Assembly (NCBI GenBank): GCA_021030915.1
Contig: JAGEMR010000014.1
Span: forward strand, 62,001-126,000
Source of the DNA: Astrothelium macrocarpum
Taxonomy: Eukaryota; Ascomycota; Dothideomycetes; Trypetheliales; Trypetheliaceae
Reading direction: 5' to 3'
Length of the DNA: 64,000 nucleotides
Part shown: piece after piece, positions 24,445 to 35,076 of the stretch
Numbering within the stretch: position 1 is the first letter of the stretch
How the letters are laid out: every line of letters starts with the position of its first letter
The notes under the pieces: generated by a model
Seen by the model: only the letters and a program-made list of their open reading frames with translations
Told to the model about the DNA's origin: nothing
Database searches by the model: none
Translations under genes and position numbers: made by a program

Positions 24445-25417
24445 CTATATCTTTGCATTTATGACCGTGCCCCCGTCCAGGGTCAAAACTGCGCCATTTA
24501 CCCACGCACCGGCGCGACTTGCGAGGAATAAAGTTGCGCCAGCCACATCTTCAGGCGAGCCAATACGGCCCAGAGGGATGCTACCCTCAATCAAATCTCT
24601 GTATTGCCTTAGTGTTGCAGCCATCATTTTGCTTTCGAATGGACCACAGGCCAAAGCGTTTGCTCTAAAATTAAGACGTTAGCTTGTCATCCTTGGATCA
24701 TGACGCGTAGATTTACGTGATGTGCCTATTGCCAAGATGATTTGCCAGCACTTTGGTTAGATGATGAAGCCCAGCTTTCGAAGCGGAATACGCAAAGGTT
24801 TCCAGCGACGGTACACGCAATCCATCGATGCTACCGATGTTGATAATTCTACTCGGATCTTGGTCTGTTGCAGCTGCTTCGAGGTATTTCGTCATGAGCT
24901 GTGTAACGGTAAAGACTCGATGTAGATTTAGGGTCAGAACCCTAGTCCATGCCGATTCTGGATATTCATCATAAGGGGCACCCCAATTAGAACCGCTATT
25001 GTTTACGAGCACGTGCAACTCTATGGTAACGTCAGCTATCGCCTGGCGCTGTCAATTTAGTAGCACTCACTTGATTCTCGTTTCCCAAACTCTTCTGCAA
25101 GCTTCTTAACCTCCTCTTCCTTGTAAAAGTCGGCAGGAATGGCAATCGCTTTCCCTTTGCCCAAAGCATTCAACTCTTGGCATGCTTGATTGCAAGAATT
25201 TGCATCTCGTGATGAGATATAGACAGTAGCACCATTGACTACAAACCCGTCTGATATCATGCGGCCAATGCCTTTCGCACCTCCAGTAACAAGGACGACT
25301 TTACCCTGGGAGAAAAATGAGCTACTTTTGATTGGTTATGCCGTTCAGATACAGTTCTAAATGACGGGAAATGAAAATTTTGGTTACCTTGACATCAAAA
25401 AGTTGAGATATGTCCAT
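24445..25417 (-). CDS. Short-chain dehydrogenase/reductase with C-terminal AKI (possibly peroxisomal)
   Basis: Four exons: 25417-25388, 25305-25071, 25020-24717, 24664-24445; 262 aa. Classical SDR features are all present: the cofactor motif TGGAKGIG (about 17-24), NNSG, catalytic Ser in NIGSIDG, catalytic YSASK, and the ACGPFESKM loop. Family: 3-oxoacyl-ACP-reductase-like fungal SDRs (often annotated RhlG-like); the true substrate is unknown. The last three residues, AKI, are a known functional variant of the peroxisomal targeting signal 1 (for example in the Candida tropicalis trifunctional enzyme), so a role in fatty-acid metabolism is plausible but inferred. The start MDISQLFDVK is the only ATG that fits the tiny first exon. 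It is divergent from the OTU gene. Confidence 0.9.
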
Positions 25418-25915
25418 GTTTGTGTTTATTAGATATAGGTTTAGAGATGAAGATAATGTCTAGGATTAGAACGAGGTAGGAAAAGTGGACAAACTCATAG
25501 ACTGATGAATGTTATCTCTCGAATTAAGGCTAAAGCATGCACAGAATATCTCGGAAGATTAAAGCCACTAGAATTCAATTCCCGTCGTTTTAATGCAGGT
25601 CTCATGCATGCATTTTGGAGATTGTCTTCTGGATCAACACGGATTCCTCGGTCGAGTAGTTTAGCCGAGGTCCTACCTTTTGTATAGGCGCGCGCCTATG
25701 TTTTGTTATGAATTGCGCTGCTGCGCAATCGGTCAACTTCGTCCGCCGTAGTCAAAACCTTTCTATGCCACATCCTTCCGTGATTGTAAGCCACCATTCG
25801 CGTCTCCAACCCTCGATCGCTCTTTACTCGGGTCCCAGTTTCAAGCTTGTTAGACTCCCTGGGCAGTAAGCCATGGACTGTCCTCATTTGCTCCGGAGCC
25901 CAGAAATCTAAGAGT
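25418..25915. promoter_or_regulatory. Divergent promoter region of SDR and OTU genes
   Basis: Both flanking genes point away from this 498-bp segment. A GGCGCGCGCC palindrome lies near 25687-25696. No coding sequence supported. Confidence 0.45.
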
Positions 25916-26854
25916 ATGGAAGAATTGCAAGCACGGCATCGCAAAGAACTGAGAGACCTACAATCCAAGATCACTCAGAAAAAGAAGTCTGCAACCAAGA
26001 AAACGCGAAAGGGTGTCAATGATGATTGTGCAAGACTAGAGCAAGAATTGAAAGAAAGGCAAGCTGTAGAACTGGCGTCCCTCGACACTCACAACGGCGG
26101 TGAAGGTGTTGTAGAAAGTGAACCAACGGTTCAAGAGGAACAGGCACCACCTACAAATGAACACGACCACAACAAAACTAAGACAGATACTGAGGAAGAA
26201 AAGAACGCGATCAGCACGCAAACTGAATCAAGCTCACGTGTAGAGAATGCCTCTCGGAAACCTAACAGGCAAAAGGCGAGGCTAGCCCGCAGAGCTGCCG
26301 AACAGGAAGCGCTTGCCACTCAAGCTGCTGAAGAGGCTGCAAACATGCCAGACGAGCGCGAAAGGGAGCGGACAAAGATGCTTTCCCTGTTCGAAGAGCG
26401 AGGACTCAAGGAACACGAGATTAGGGCGGACGGCCACTGCTTGTATTCGGCCGTCGCTGATCAGATGCAACAGCTTGGTCTTGGACTAGAGTCCAGCAAA
26501 CCAGCTAGCGAGGACCCAACTACGAACACTGAAAGTATGCCAGGCTATCTCCAAGTTCGTCGTGCAGCAGCCAATTACATCACTGTCAATCCGGATGACT
26601 TTTCCGCATTTCTGGAAGAACCTCTGGGTGAATACGTTCATAAAGTGCGAGATACTGGAGAATGGGGAGGACAATTAGAGCTTACTGCTCTGGCTAATGC
26701 GTACGAATTAGAGATTAATGTCCTGCAGGGTAACGGTAGGGTAGAAAAAATAGCACCACAGTCAGACACTCGGGACAAGCAAATTTGGCTTGCATACTAT
26801 CGACATGGCTTCGGGTTGGGCGAACACTACAATTCTTTACGGAAAGGACCTTGA
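25916..26854 (+). CDS. OTU2: OTU-domain deubiquitinase (OTUD6/Otu2 type)
   Basis: Single exon, 312 aa from ATG 25916 (MEELQARHRKEL). The open frame extends upstream, but homologous sequence begins here. The first ~150 residues are highly charged and coiled-coil-like (Glu/Lys/Arg/Ala-rich), typical of OTUD6 proteins, which associate with ribosomes and translation factors. The OTU cysteine protease core follows: Asp and Cys in IRADGHCLYSAV (D172, C175), the YLQVRRAAANYI helix, and catalytic His in LGEHYNSL (H304). Length matches yeast Otu2 (about 307 aa). The stop codon is 41 bp from the stop of the convergent methyltransferase gene, so the 3' UTRs must overlap. Confidence 0.92.
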   Translation: MEELQARHRKELRDLQSKITQKKKSATKKTRKGVNDDCARLEQELKERQAVELASLDTHNGGEGVVESEPTVQEEQAPPTNEHDHNKTKTDTEEEKNAISTQTESSSRVENASRKPNRQKARLARRAAEQEALATQAAEEAANMPDERERERTKMLSLFEERGLKEHEIRADGHCLYSAVADQMQQLGLGLESSKPASEDPTTNTESMPGYLQVRRAAANYITVNPDDFSAFLEEPLGEYVHKVRDTGEWGGQLELTALANAYELEINVLQGNGRVEKIAPQSDTRDKQIWLAYYRHGFGLGEHYNSLRKGP

Positions 26855-26895
26855 GGATGCTTGTTCATTTCTCCGGAACCATTAACTCACATCAG

Positions 26896-27798
26896 CTATT
26901 TGTGTTGCCAAATGCTAATGTGATCGGTGCCTTGGCCGATCTGATGGGTACGTGCGACTTTCCAGTGGGCAATCCTAATCAGGGCATCTTTGTTCGTTTC
27001 AGAAGGTGATTGCTCGACAATATGCCCGTCCTCACCATAGGGGATAGTCTCTCCAGGCCTATTCAAATGCTGCAGATAAACAGCAGAGGGTAAAGCAAAT
27101 GGTGGCCCTCCAGTCGACGGATCTTTATACGTGGGAAATTCGAGACAAACCAGGACTGCAGGTGCCGGTGCTAGTAGATTTGACATGCGGAGAGCCCATT
27201 TGGGGCGTAGGGTTGGAGCCAAAGCAGATAGAAACTAGGCTGTAATCAATATCGAAAATTCAGAGATTCTTCGGTTCCATTTTTCACTAACCGTGTAGTC
27301 GTATATGAGATCAAAATTGAGCATGTTTCCATCGGACCTCTTGCGCCATTCATCGTTAAAGAAGTCGCCACATATCCAATGAACAACTCCCCGTCCAGCT
27401 TCTTTGTCCCACGTTGGATACTGGTCGCTTGAGTGAGCCGCAAAATCTTTACAAGCCTTTACGGCATTTTCAGATGCCTCAACCCCATAAGCATCGTATC
27501 CACAGCTAGCAAATAACAAGACATCATACCCTCTTCCACAACCTGGCACTAGCGCTCTCTTCCTACGGCGTACTCCATTTTCAGTCACAAATGGATCCTC
27601 AACAAGTTCTCTCCGCTCCTTCAAAGTATCAACGATTGCGGGACTGGGCTTGTCCCTATCAAATGGGAGATATTTGGTCTGCCAAAGTTCATCCCATCCT
27701 TTCAGGTAGCTACTGTCAGCATCGGAAAAATTCTGGAAATGTTTTCTCAACCTCTCGCGATCTGTGGGTTGAGGGTCCTGCCCATCTGTTTCTGCCAT
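26896..27798 (-). CDS. TPMT-family (thiopurine/thiol methyltransferase-like) SAM methyltransferase
   Basis: Exons 27798-27292 and 27234-26896, 281 aa. The intron has a GTTAGT donor and CCTAG acceptor; the join restores the conserved IYDYTFLSAL. Features: W-x-x-L-W-x-x-K near the N-terminus (WDELWQTKYLPFD), SAM-binding ALVPGCGRGYD, the acidic end of strand 2 (GVEASENAV), and ICGDFFND. This is the PF05724 family, which includes thiopurine, thiocyanate/halide and thiol methyltransferases. The natural substrate is unknown; detoxification of thiols or halides is the family expectation. The ATG is preceded by a poly-A leader (a T tract on the plus strand at about 27806-27820). Confidence 0.88.
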
Positions 27799-28681
27799 TT
27801 TCGTCTTTTTTTTTTTTTTCGTTTTGAATTATAACAACTTGCTTACCTAGACCAGACCCAGATCATGATTACCAGCAAAGATCACGTTGACCACTGACAA
27901 GCCATGGTTCTCCTCCATGAGCTACCTTGGTCTGCTAGGCGAGCGGCTGTGTAATGAACCAGGATCATCAATCACCTGGTACTTGGATTTCCACGATCTC
28001 GGCACAGAGAGCGGAGTATTTGGGTCGTCTATGAGTCAGCAAGCGAGCGTAGATCTCTGTTAGCACCAATCACACGGCATTAACGGATCTAAACGAGAGC
28101 CTCTCCCTCGGAAACTAATGCCGTCCGCATGGGAAACTTCGTTTTCTCCCATCTCACATTCTGACGACTCACAAGTTTCCTTCGAATCGGTGCAATCAGG
28201 AGCACTTGTTCATAATCCATCATGCACAAATCGCACCTTTGCAGCTTGCAATCCTTCCAATGGTATGCCATTCCAAACCGGAAAAAGGCCATGTGCTTTA
28301 GTGTCTAGCATCATCTATCGCGGCAACTCGGCACAGAGCTCCACACCAAGGTAGCGGGGAATACTGCTGCCGGCGGTGGTGCCGATTTTTACAATGAGTG
28401 TTAAGTACAATGTAGTGACTGTCATTGGCATCGAATTCCGGTACAACCGTTGGTATTACCTTGTAAGATATTCTCTCGTATTCTCTTACTACCTCCTGGT
28501 CTTTTCAAACAAAATTGCATTCCATTCACCGCCATACTTCTTTGTCCGTTCGGTCTTTTTCGTGCTCCGAGATTACTTTCCGTTCGACTTTTGGAAAACT
28601 CCTAAAATCCGGTGAAAATAAGAGTCACTGAGTGGTCATCATTCGTGGCTGGCCTGACCAAGTGTTTGAGCATTTCGAACC
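27799..28681. other. Divergent intergenic region
   Basis: It lies between the minus-strand methyltransferase and the plus-strand MFS gene and holds both promoters. A T homopolymer begins at about 27806. Overlapping ORFs of 67-79 codons lack domains. Confidence 0.45.
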
Positions 28682-30475
28682 ATGATTGAGAGAGATCCTG
28701 AGAAAGGTGATGTCGAAAAAATCCCGACTGCAAGTAGGGATTCCTCAGACATAGCTTCTTGCGAATCGCCGAATGCTCCAGACCAGGAAGAGCCATCACA
28801 CAAGCCTGAACCGGTTGCGGATGTTGTTGCCGTGACCGCTTCCAGAGAAAATGAAGCAGAGGCTGTTGCAAACAAAGTCCCAAGAAGAGAACGAAGAGGA
28901 TTGCTCGCACAATTCGCTTTGCTACCGGAGGTCGACGAGCCTAAAAACTATAGCCGACGAAAAAAATGGATCATCACTTTTATTATCGCAATAGCAGCTG
29001 CTGCTGCACCTATAGGCTCCGGCCTGCTTCTTCGTAAGTCTCAGCAGGTGTGATCAGGAAATCTGAATAAGTGATTAATGGTTTTTCAGCCGCGCTGTCA
29101 GATATCAGCAGAGATCTCCATTCGAATCCAACAGTAACCAACTTATCCGTTGCAATGTATATGCTTGCTATGGCCATCTTCCCCTTGTGGTGGTCCTCGT
29201 TTAGCGAAACTTTTGGCCGACGATCGATATACCTAGTCTCCTTTGCGACGTACGTCTTATGGTGTGTGTTATCTGCCGTTTCCAACTCGATCGGCATGTT
29301 CATTGTGATGAGGATGCTCAACGGAGGTGCCTCAGCCAGTGTACAGGCCGTAGGTGCAGGCACCATTGCAGACATCTGGGAAGTTCGGGAACGAGGCCGC
29401 GCCATGGGCATCTATTACCTTGGGCCGCTTTGTGGACCGTTGCTTTCCCCCATTATTGGAGGTGGACTCAACGAAGCCTGGGGCTGGCGTTCCACGCAAT
29501 GGTTCTCTGTAATTTATGGTGGCGTAATCTGGTTGGGTGTTCTCCTTGGTCTTCCTGAGACATTGAAAGCTCGCAAATCAGTGATCCAAGACGCTCAAAC
29601 GCAGGCTACCAGTCATTCAGGCGCCGATCGACCATCACTTGAGCGCACAACGACAAAGCAAAGTGTGCAGATCAAGACCAAGGTGTGGCTCAAGGTGCTA
29701 CGTCAGTTCTTTGTAGATCCCCTCCGAATCCTTCTCACTTTACGATTCGGGGCTGTTGCACTCACGGTGTGGTACGCATCTACGACATTTTGGTGCTTAT
29801 ATTTTATGAATATCAGCGTCCAACAAGTTTTCAGCGCACCTCCTTACAATTACTCCTCTATCATCGTTGGATGTCTGTATATTCCCAGTTCTCTCGGCTA
29901 CATAGTAAGTTCCGTGTTTGGTGGAAGATGGGTCGACTACATTATGCGTCGCAAAGCAGAAAAGGCCGAACGACGAGACGAGAAGGGTAAGTTGATTTTT
30001 CAGCCGGAAGATAGAATAGGGGCAAATGCATGGGTGGCTGCGGCGTTGTTTCCGATTTCTATGTTGTGGTTTGGATGGACTTCGGGAAAGGGAGTGATTT
30101 GGATCGTGCCAGTAAGCTCCTCTTATTCAAACACTCGTCGCAAACACTAACGAAAAGGTTTAGATGATTGGAAACTTCCTTTTTGGTTTTGCGTCGATGC
30201 TGATTTTCGGCATGGCGACAACGATGTTGACTGAGTTCATGCCCAAAAAGGCATCTCATGGGATCGCGGCGAACAACTTTATCCGAAATATTTTTGCGAC
30301 AATTTCAGGAGTTGTCGCGGAACCTATGATTCGAGCCATAGGGAATGGCTGGTGCTTTACAATATGGGCCATAATCGTGGCCATTAGCGGACCCATGGTT
30401 ATTTTAATAATGAAACGTTATTCAAATCAGTGGAGAGTCAAGATGGACCGGGCATTGAACAAGGGCGACCAATAA
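28682..30475 (+). CDS. MFS transporter, fungal DHA1 (QDR/TPO-like)
   Basis: Exons 28682-29033, 29090-30111, 30164-30475; 561 aa. The N-terminal tail is acidic and Ser/Glu-rich. The first intron falls inside the first membrane helix (GSGLLL|PALSDIS). About 12 hydrophobic segments. FGRRSIYLVSF is the loop 2-3 signature, and GPLCGPLLSPIIGG the helix-5 antiporter motif. The central loop is hydrophilic and contains GADRPSLERTTTKQ. Intron donors are GTAAGT and GTAAGC, with a CACTAAC branch in intron 2. Predicted plasma-membrane exporter; substrate unknown. It resembles the other two MFS genes in general type but is not a close copy by eye. Confidence 0.9.
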
Positions 30476-31744
30476 TTTATGACGAAACGTACAGTATCTG
30501 GCTAAATCACTGCATCGGTTGGATAGATGATAATCTCTTAGAGAGCGAATAATGAAGATTTCGACGCTACACTATCTTGTTTGAGTGGTTACGCACAGAT
30601 ACACGCGGGTCGCGTAGATGATAAGAAGATGCAACTCCAGATTTGGATGGTCTCAGGCCCAGATCATGAAATTCGATAGGTTTCGAGGCCAATATTTTAA
30701 TTTCCAGATGACCCAAAAAAGTCAAGGCTTCCGAGAGCCACGAGGACTCGTCCGGGAGATCATCCAGGCGGCTCCACTCCCGAAAGGCTGGTCTCGGCAC
30801 GGGAGATCGAAGCAACGTCAACACGTCAACATCTCAGGATATTCTAGCGTCTCATGTCCTGGGAATCCAAAGTGTCGGCTTGCCGTTTTAAGCGGCTGCC
30901 ATGCCCTGTTGCACACCCGTTACAGACGGAGTGTTGCGTTGAAAGGTAAACTTTTTGTGCCACGCAGCGTCCTTTGGCATGGGGAATTTCGTGCCATTGA
31001 ATTCCTGAGAGGCTGAGGTGCATGTGCCAGGGCTAGAATCCGACCCAATGGCTTTTCCGTCCCATTGCACGTTTGCTTCCTTCCCAAGGCGCTGATCCAG
31101 AAGCGACCGGTGGCATGATCTCCACTATCTGATCCAACGAAGCCGTGGGCGCCAAGACGCTTGACAGATTACGGAGTATTATCGGTGTAGCCGCTATCTA
31201 AGCTGTTTAGAGCTTCCGGCGCCATTCTGTCACGCGCCAAATAGCGCTGCACAGTGATTTCATTCCCGTTGCTCATGGCTGACTGCTCCAAGCTGCCAAC
31301 CCAAAAATATTTCCTGCGTTTCCTAAACTTTGTTTTCATTCCTTGTTTTAAAGAATTCGGGTGCCTGCATTTTGACCTTTCCCCACATACATATTCACCA
31401 TCCAAGGTCGTGACTTCCAAACTTTGGCTTCATGCTTACCCTTTTCTGAACGGTGACTCGCTCACCAAGGCAGCAGCTTCGCCGTTGAGCACCGCCATCA
31501 CGACCCGCTCTCGCACTCACGTAATTTTAACGGTCTTTTGAAGACATTTGCCAATAGTCATGCTGCGCCTTTGAATTTCGTAGACCTTCGTCTACATCTA
31601 TTTTCCAGGAATTTCTCCGTTTGGCAAGCCTCAACAGCCACAACCCTGGTCTCAACACCCACCAAACGTTGTCTTGAGCGATCCAACGCCAAATAAATCC
31701 TTTCCGCACGCTGACTAGAATCGCAACTTGATTTCAACATTGCC
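30476..31744. other. Intergenic, 1.27 kb, no gene supported
   Basis: Between two plus-strand genes. Short ORFs on both strands (up to 132 codons) look non-coding. The sequence ATTACGGAGTATTA occurs at about 31168-31181. The last ~250 bp is pyrimidine-rich, as in many fungal promoters. Confidence 0.45.
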
Positions 31745-32902
31745 ATGGCAAAATACTTTACCCCACCTGGTACTCCGCCTCTACGTCAAGTCCTTGAGCG
31801 GAGATCTATTGACAGTGAAGTACTATCACCCATCGCACCACATGAAGGATCAAACCGTTGCAAGGATCTCTCGATAACATCAAGACCTTGCAGTGCTGTC
31901 CCAAGCACTTACAGCCTTGAAAATGCGCAAGTCCTAGGATCAGGGCTGTGGAGCACTGTGTACCTTACCACTGAATCCCATCCGAGTGCGAGTAAACCAA
32001 ATGCCGACTTGACTCCACCCACTACGCCTCAGAGACTATCTTTCGATCTTGCGGTCGCGAGGCCGAAGCTGTTCGCTATCAAAGTACCGTCGCGCAACGA
32101 TGCGCGCGACGTGCTCGCCGCGGAAGGCCGCATCTTGTCATATCTCATGGAAGATCCTACCAGCCAGGCTCACGTCGTACGATTCCATGGGCTAGATGAA
32201 CGCAATGGAGCACTCATCATGGATGCGATTCCTCAAACACTTGAAGGGTTTACCGAGTCGCTAGAAAGACTGGATGAGAACAGACGGGCGCAGGAGATGA
32301 CGCGTGTATTCCCTTCTATATCCCGACGTCTTATCAAAGGCCTTGCGTGGCTGCACTCGAAAGGTATCGTGCACGGGGACATCAAGCCCTCGAATATCTT
32401 GATGAGCCAGCAACCGTCCGGATTGCGAGCCGATATCTCGGATACAGACTCGACCGAGTCAAGTGTGTCGGACATGAATCCTCTTTACTGCGATTTTTCT
32501 GCTTCAATTCGAGTCGAAGGCGGTAGGAGTGACAGCGATGTTCCAGGCGCTGCTCCGCCAATGGCCAACACCGGTGGTGGTACTTGGGAATTTATGGCTC
32601 CAGAACTCCTAGCTTTGGGCTCTCCAAATCCAACTCAATCTTCGGATGTTTATGCGCTGGCTATCACGTTGCTCACCTTCCTGATCGGCGCATCTCCCTT
32701 TGCGGCCGTTAGCGACAATCGCTTCATGTTGCGACATGCAATCAAGATGGGAGAGCCACTGAGATTCGTGAATGATGGAGAGCTCAAGCGTGTAAGGCGT
32801 TTGACAGGGTGGGAGGAGTGGCTGCGACCTGCTCTGGCGAAGAAACCCGAGGCACGACCAACTGCTGAAGATTGGCTTGCTCAACTTCAAAAGTTTAAAT
32901 GA
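31745..32902 (+). CDS. Protein kinase-like Ser/Thr kinase, divergent
   Basis: Single exon, 385 aa. All key kinase positions are visible: Gly-loop LGSGLWSTVYL (64-74), AIK lysine (K113), helix-C AAEGRIL (E127), catalytic loop HGDIKPSNIL (210-219), metal-binding CDFS (249-252), APE motif MAPELL (284-289), and DVYALAITLL of the F helix. It departs from consensus at two places: HGD in place of HRD, and DFS in place of DFG. The insert between the catalytic loop and DFS is long and Asp/Ser-rich (about 222-246). The residues needed for catalysis (K, D, N, D) are retained, so it is probably active. The N-terminal 60 residues are Ser/Pro-rich. Substrates and pathway unknown. Confidence 0.88.
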   Translation: MAKYFTPPGTPPLRQVLERRSIDSEVLSPIAPHEGSNRCKDLSITSRPCSAVPSTYSLENAQVLGSGLWSTVYLTTESHPSASKPNADLTPPTTPQRLSFDLAVARPKLFAIKVPSRNDARDVLAAEGRILSYLMEDPTSQAHVVRFHGLDERNGALIMDAIPQTLEGFTESLERLDENRRAQEMTRVFPSISRRLIKGLAWLHSKGIVHGDIKPSNILMSQQPSGLRADISDTDSTESSVSDMNPLYCDFSASIRVEGGRSDSDVPGAAPPMANTGGGTWEFMAPELLALGSPNPTQSSDVYALAITLLTFLIGASPFAAVSDNRFMLRHAIKMGEPLRFVNDGELKRVRRLTGWEEWLRPALAKKPEARPTAEDWLAQLQKFK

Positions 32903-33567
32903 ATCGGATGGAACAGCATTGTATTACTACTGTCACTGGAATACTTCTTGAGGAAAAACATGTTTTTTTCAGCGTTGGCGCTCTATGAGGTTTTTCTGAT
33001 TCACATTGAGGATAGGGATGGGTTCTACCGAGGTCAAAGAGGATGATGTGCGTTCCCAAAAAATTGAAAAAGTCCGGGTAAATTCAAGTCGTCTTCTCTC
33101 CTTGGCTCGAGCGTTGCTATGTCAGCTTCTGTATCCCTAGCTTGTATTACAGCCAATCCCATAGAGAATTCACAAACCACAAGATGATTGTTTTGGCGGT
33201 GCGTTCCTCAAACCCTAGCGGGTTCAGGAGAGATTCATATCTATGTGACAGTGTGTCTGTTACATGTCCAGGTATTGCTATGCAACGGTTGGCCGGCACC
33301 AGGGTGTCACTCGCCATAGACGCCATGACCTCATTTTCCCTTCTCCCTTTCTCCATACAGCAGCTCATTAGTGCCTGGTGGGTAACTAGTTGGAGCCTCC
33401 TTGGGCTTCAGCCTTTACTCTGGTACCATGTGATTTTCGTCTTGCTCTAATTCCCCAATTTTCTCTTCCTTTGTTTACCTCTTTACTAAATCCCATGATA
33501 TCAGAATCTTTTCCGCGCCTGCTCCAATACCCCACCTCCACATAGCCGCGGCACAGGCGCGGTCATC
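32903..33567. other. Intergenic between kinase and IDP genes
   Basis: 665 bp including the kinase 3' flank and the IDP promoter. The last 130 bp is C/T-rich. Nothing else recognised. Confidence 0.45.
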
Positions 33568-35076
33568 ATGTCGCTACAACGAAGCACTACTGCAGCAGTT
33601 TTCGGAAGAACTCAGACTTCTTACATCCCGGTCCTTGCCGTATCTTCGCGAGCTTTCGTCCAATCATCCATTCATTCCAGATTCAACGCGTCTTCCTGGC
33701 GTCCCCATTCCTCGTTTCGACCAGGTCAAGTCCGAATAGGGGTCAGAACGATGGCAACATCCATGGGAATCAAGAAGATCAAGGTGCAGAACCCTGTTGT
33801 GGAGCTGGACGGCGATGAGATGACAAGGATAATATGGAAAGACATCAAGGACAAATTCATCTTTCCCTACCTCGACATCGACCTCAAGTACTACGACCTC
33901 GGCCTCGAATACCGCGATCAGACCTCTGACAAGGTCACCCATGATGCTGCAGAGGCGATCAAAAAGTACTCAGTTGGCGTCAAATGCGCCACCATCACCC
34001 CAGATGAAGCGCGCGTCGAGGAATTCAATCTCAAGCAGATGTGGCTGAGTCCAAATGGAACAATACGAAATATATTGGGAGGAACAGTGTTTAGAGAACC
34101 AATCGTGATACCCAGAATTCCTCGGCTGGTGCCGGGGTGGAAGAAGCCTATTATAATTGGTCGTCATGCCTTTGGGGATCAGTACCGGGCACAGGACATT
34201 GTAGTCCCAGGCGCAGGTACGCTTGAGATGGTGTTTACGCCTTCTGGCGGCCAAGCTCAGCGCATCAAAGTTTTTGATTTTCAAGAGGGCGGAGTTGCTC
34301 AAACACAGTATAATACAGATGAAAGCATCAGCGGATTTGCGCATGCAAGTTTCAAAGTGGCGTTGGGGAAGAAAGTGCCCATGTATATGAGTACGAAGAA
34401 TACGATCCTGAAGAGATACGATGGACGATTCAAGGACATTTTCCAGGACATTTACGAAAAGGACTACCGGAAAGACTTTGAGGCGGCAGGCATCTGGTAC
34501 GAGCACCGACTCATCGACGACATGGTTGCCCAAATGATCAAAAGCGAAGGCGGTTTCATAATCGCCATGAAAAGTATACTCCACCCACTTTCCTCCCCCC
34601 CCCCCCAACCCCATTTCCCCCCCATCACCAACGCTAACACCACTATCCCAACAGACTACGACGGCGACGTACAATCCGACATCGTCGCCCAAGGCTTCGG
34701 CTCCCTCGGCCTCATGACCTCGGTCCTCACCACCCCCGACGGACTCACCTTCGAATCGGAAGCGGCGCACGGCACCGTGACGCGCCACTACCGCGAGCAC
34801 CAGAAGGGCCGGCCGACGTCGACGAACCCGATCGCGTCCATCTTCGCGTGGACGCGCGGGCTCGCCAAGCGCGCCGAGCTCGACGGCAACGCCGCGCTGG
34901 CCGCGTTCGCGAGCAGTCTCGAGGAGGCGTGCGTGTGGGTGGTGCAGGAGCGCGGGGTCATGACGAAGGATTTGGCGATTAGTTGCGGGATGCGGGATGG
35001 CGGGTGGGTGACGACGACGGAGTATTTGGATGCGGTGGAGGCGAGGATGAAGAGTGTGTTGAGGGAGAAGTTGTAG
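33568..35076 (+). CDS. IDP1: NADP-dependent isocitrate dehydrogenase, mitochondrial/cytosolic
   Basis: Exons 33568-34573 and 34655-35076, 475 aa. It oxidatively decarboxylates isocitrate to 2-oxoglutarate, producing NADPH. The first 60 residues are Ser/Arg-rich without acidic residues, a mitochondrial presequence. The mature-type start [15 protein letters not shown] follows at 33751, so a shorter cytosolic product is possible. Conserved blocks: [45 protein letters not shown], and after splicing [15 protein letters not shown]. Then GSLGLMTS and [17 protein letters not shown] (NADP site). The intron 34574-34654 is 81 nt and has no stop, so the uninterrupted frame of 502 aa is misleading. The C-terminus is REKL; EKL is at best a weak peroxisomal signal. 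Confidence 0.96.
   Translation: MSLQRSTTAAVFGRTQTSYIPVLAVSSRAFVQSSIHSRFNASSWRPHSSFRPGQVRIGVRTMATSMGIKKIKVQNPVVELDGDEMTRIIWKDIKDKFIFPYLDIDLKYYDLGLEYRDQTSDKVTHDAAEAIKKYSVGVKCATITPDEARVEEFNLKQMWLSPNGTIRNILGGTVFREPIVIPRIPRLVPGWKKPIIIGRHAFGDQYRAQDIVVPGAGTLEMVFTPSGGQAQRIKVFDFQEGGVAQTQYNTDESISGFAHASFKVALGKKVPMYMSTKNTILKRYDGRFKDIFQDIYEKDYRKDFEAAGIWYEHRLIDDMVAQMIKSEGGFIIAMKSILHPLSSPPPQPHFPPITNANTTIPTDYDGDVQSDIVAQGFGSLGLMTSVLTTPDGLTFESEAAHGTVTRHYREHQKGRPTSTNPIASIFAWTRGLAKRAELDGNAALAAFASSLEEACVWVVQERGVMTKDLAISCGMRDGGWVTTTEYLDAVEARMKSVLREKL
34574..34654 (+). other. Stop-free 81-nt intron with a C12 tract in the IDP gene
   Basis: GTATAC donor, GCTAAC branch site, CAACAG acceptor, length 3n. It would insert 27 Pro/Ser/Thr-rich residues into the invariant MKNYDGD block if retained. 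A run of 12 C residues lies at about 34595-34606. Confidence 0.93.

Noticed and set aside
25640..25700. Hairpin-like GC segment with GGCGCGCGCC considered as a tRNA or terminator
   Set aside because: It lacks a cloverleaf and conserved tRNA A and B boxes; left as part of a promoter region.
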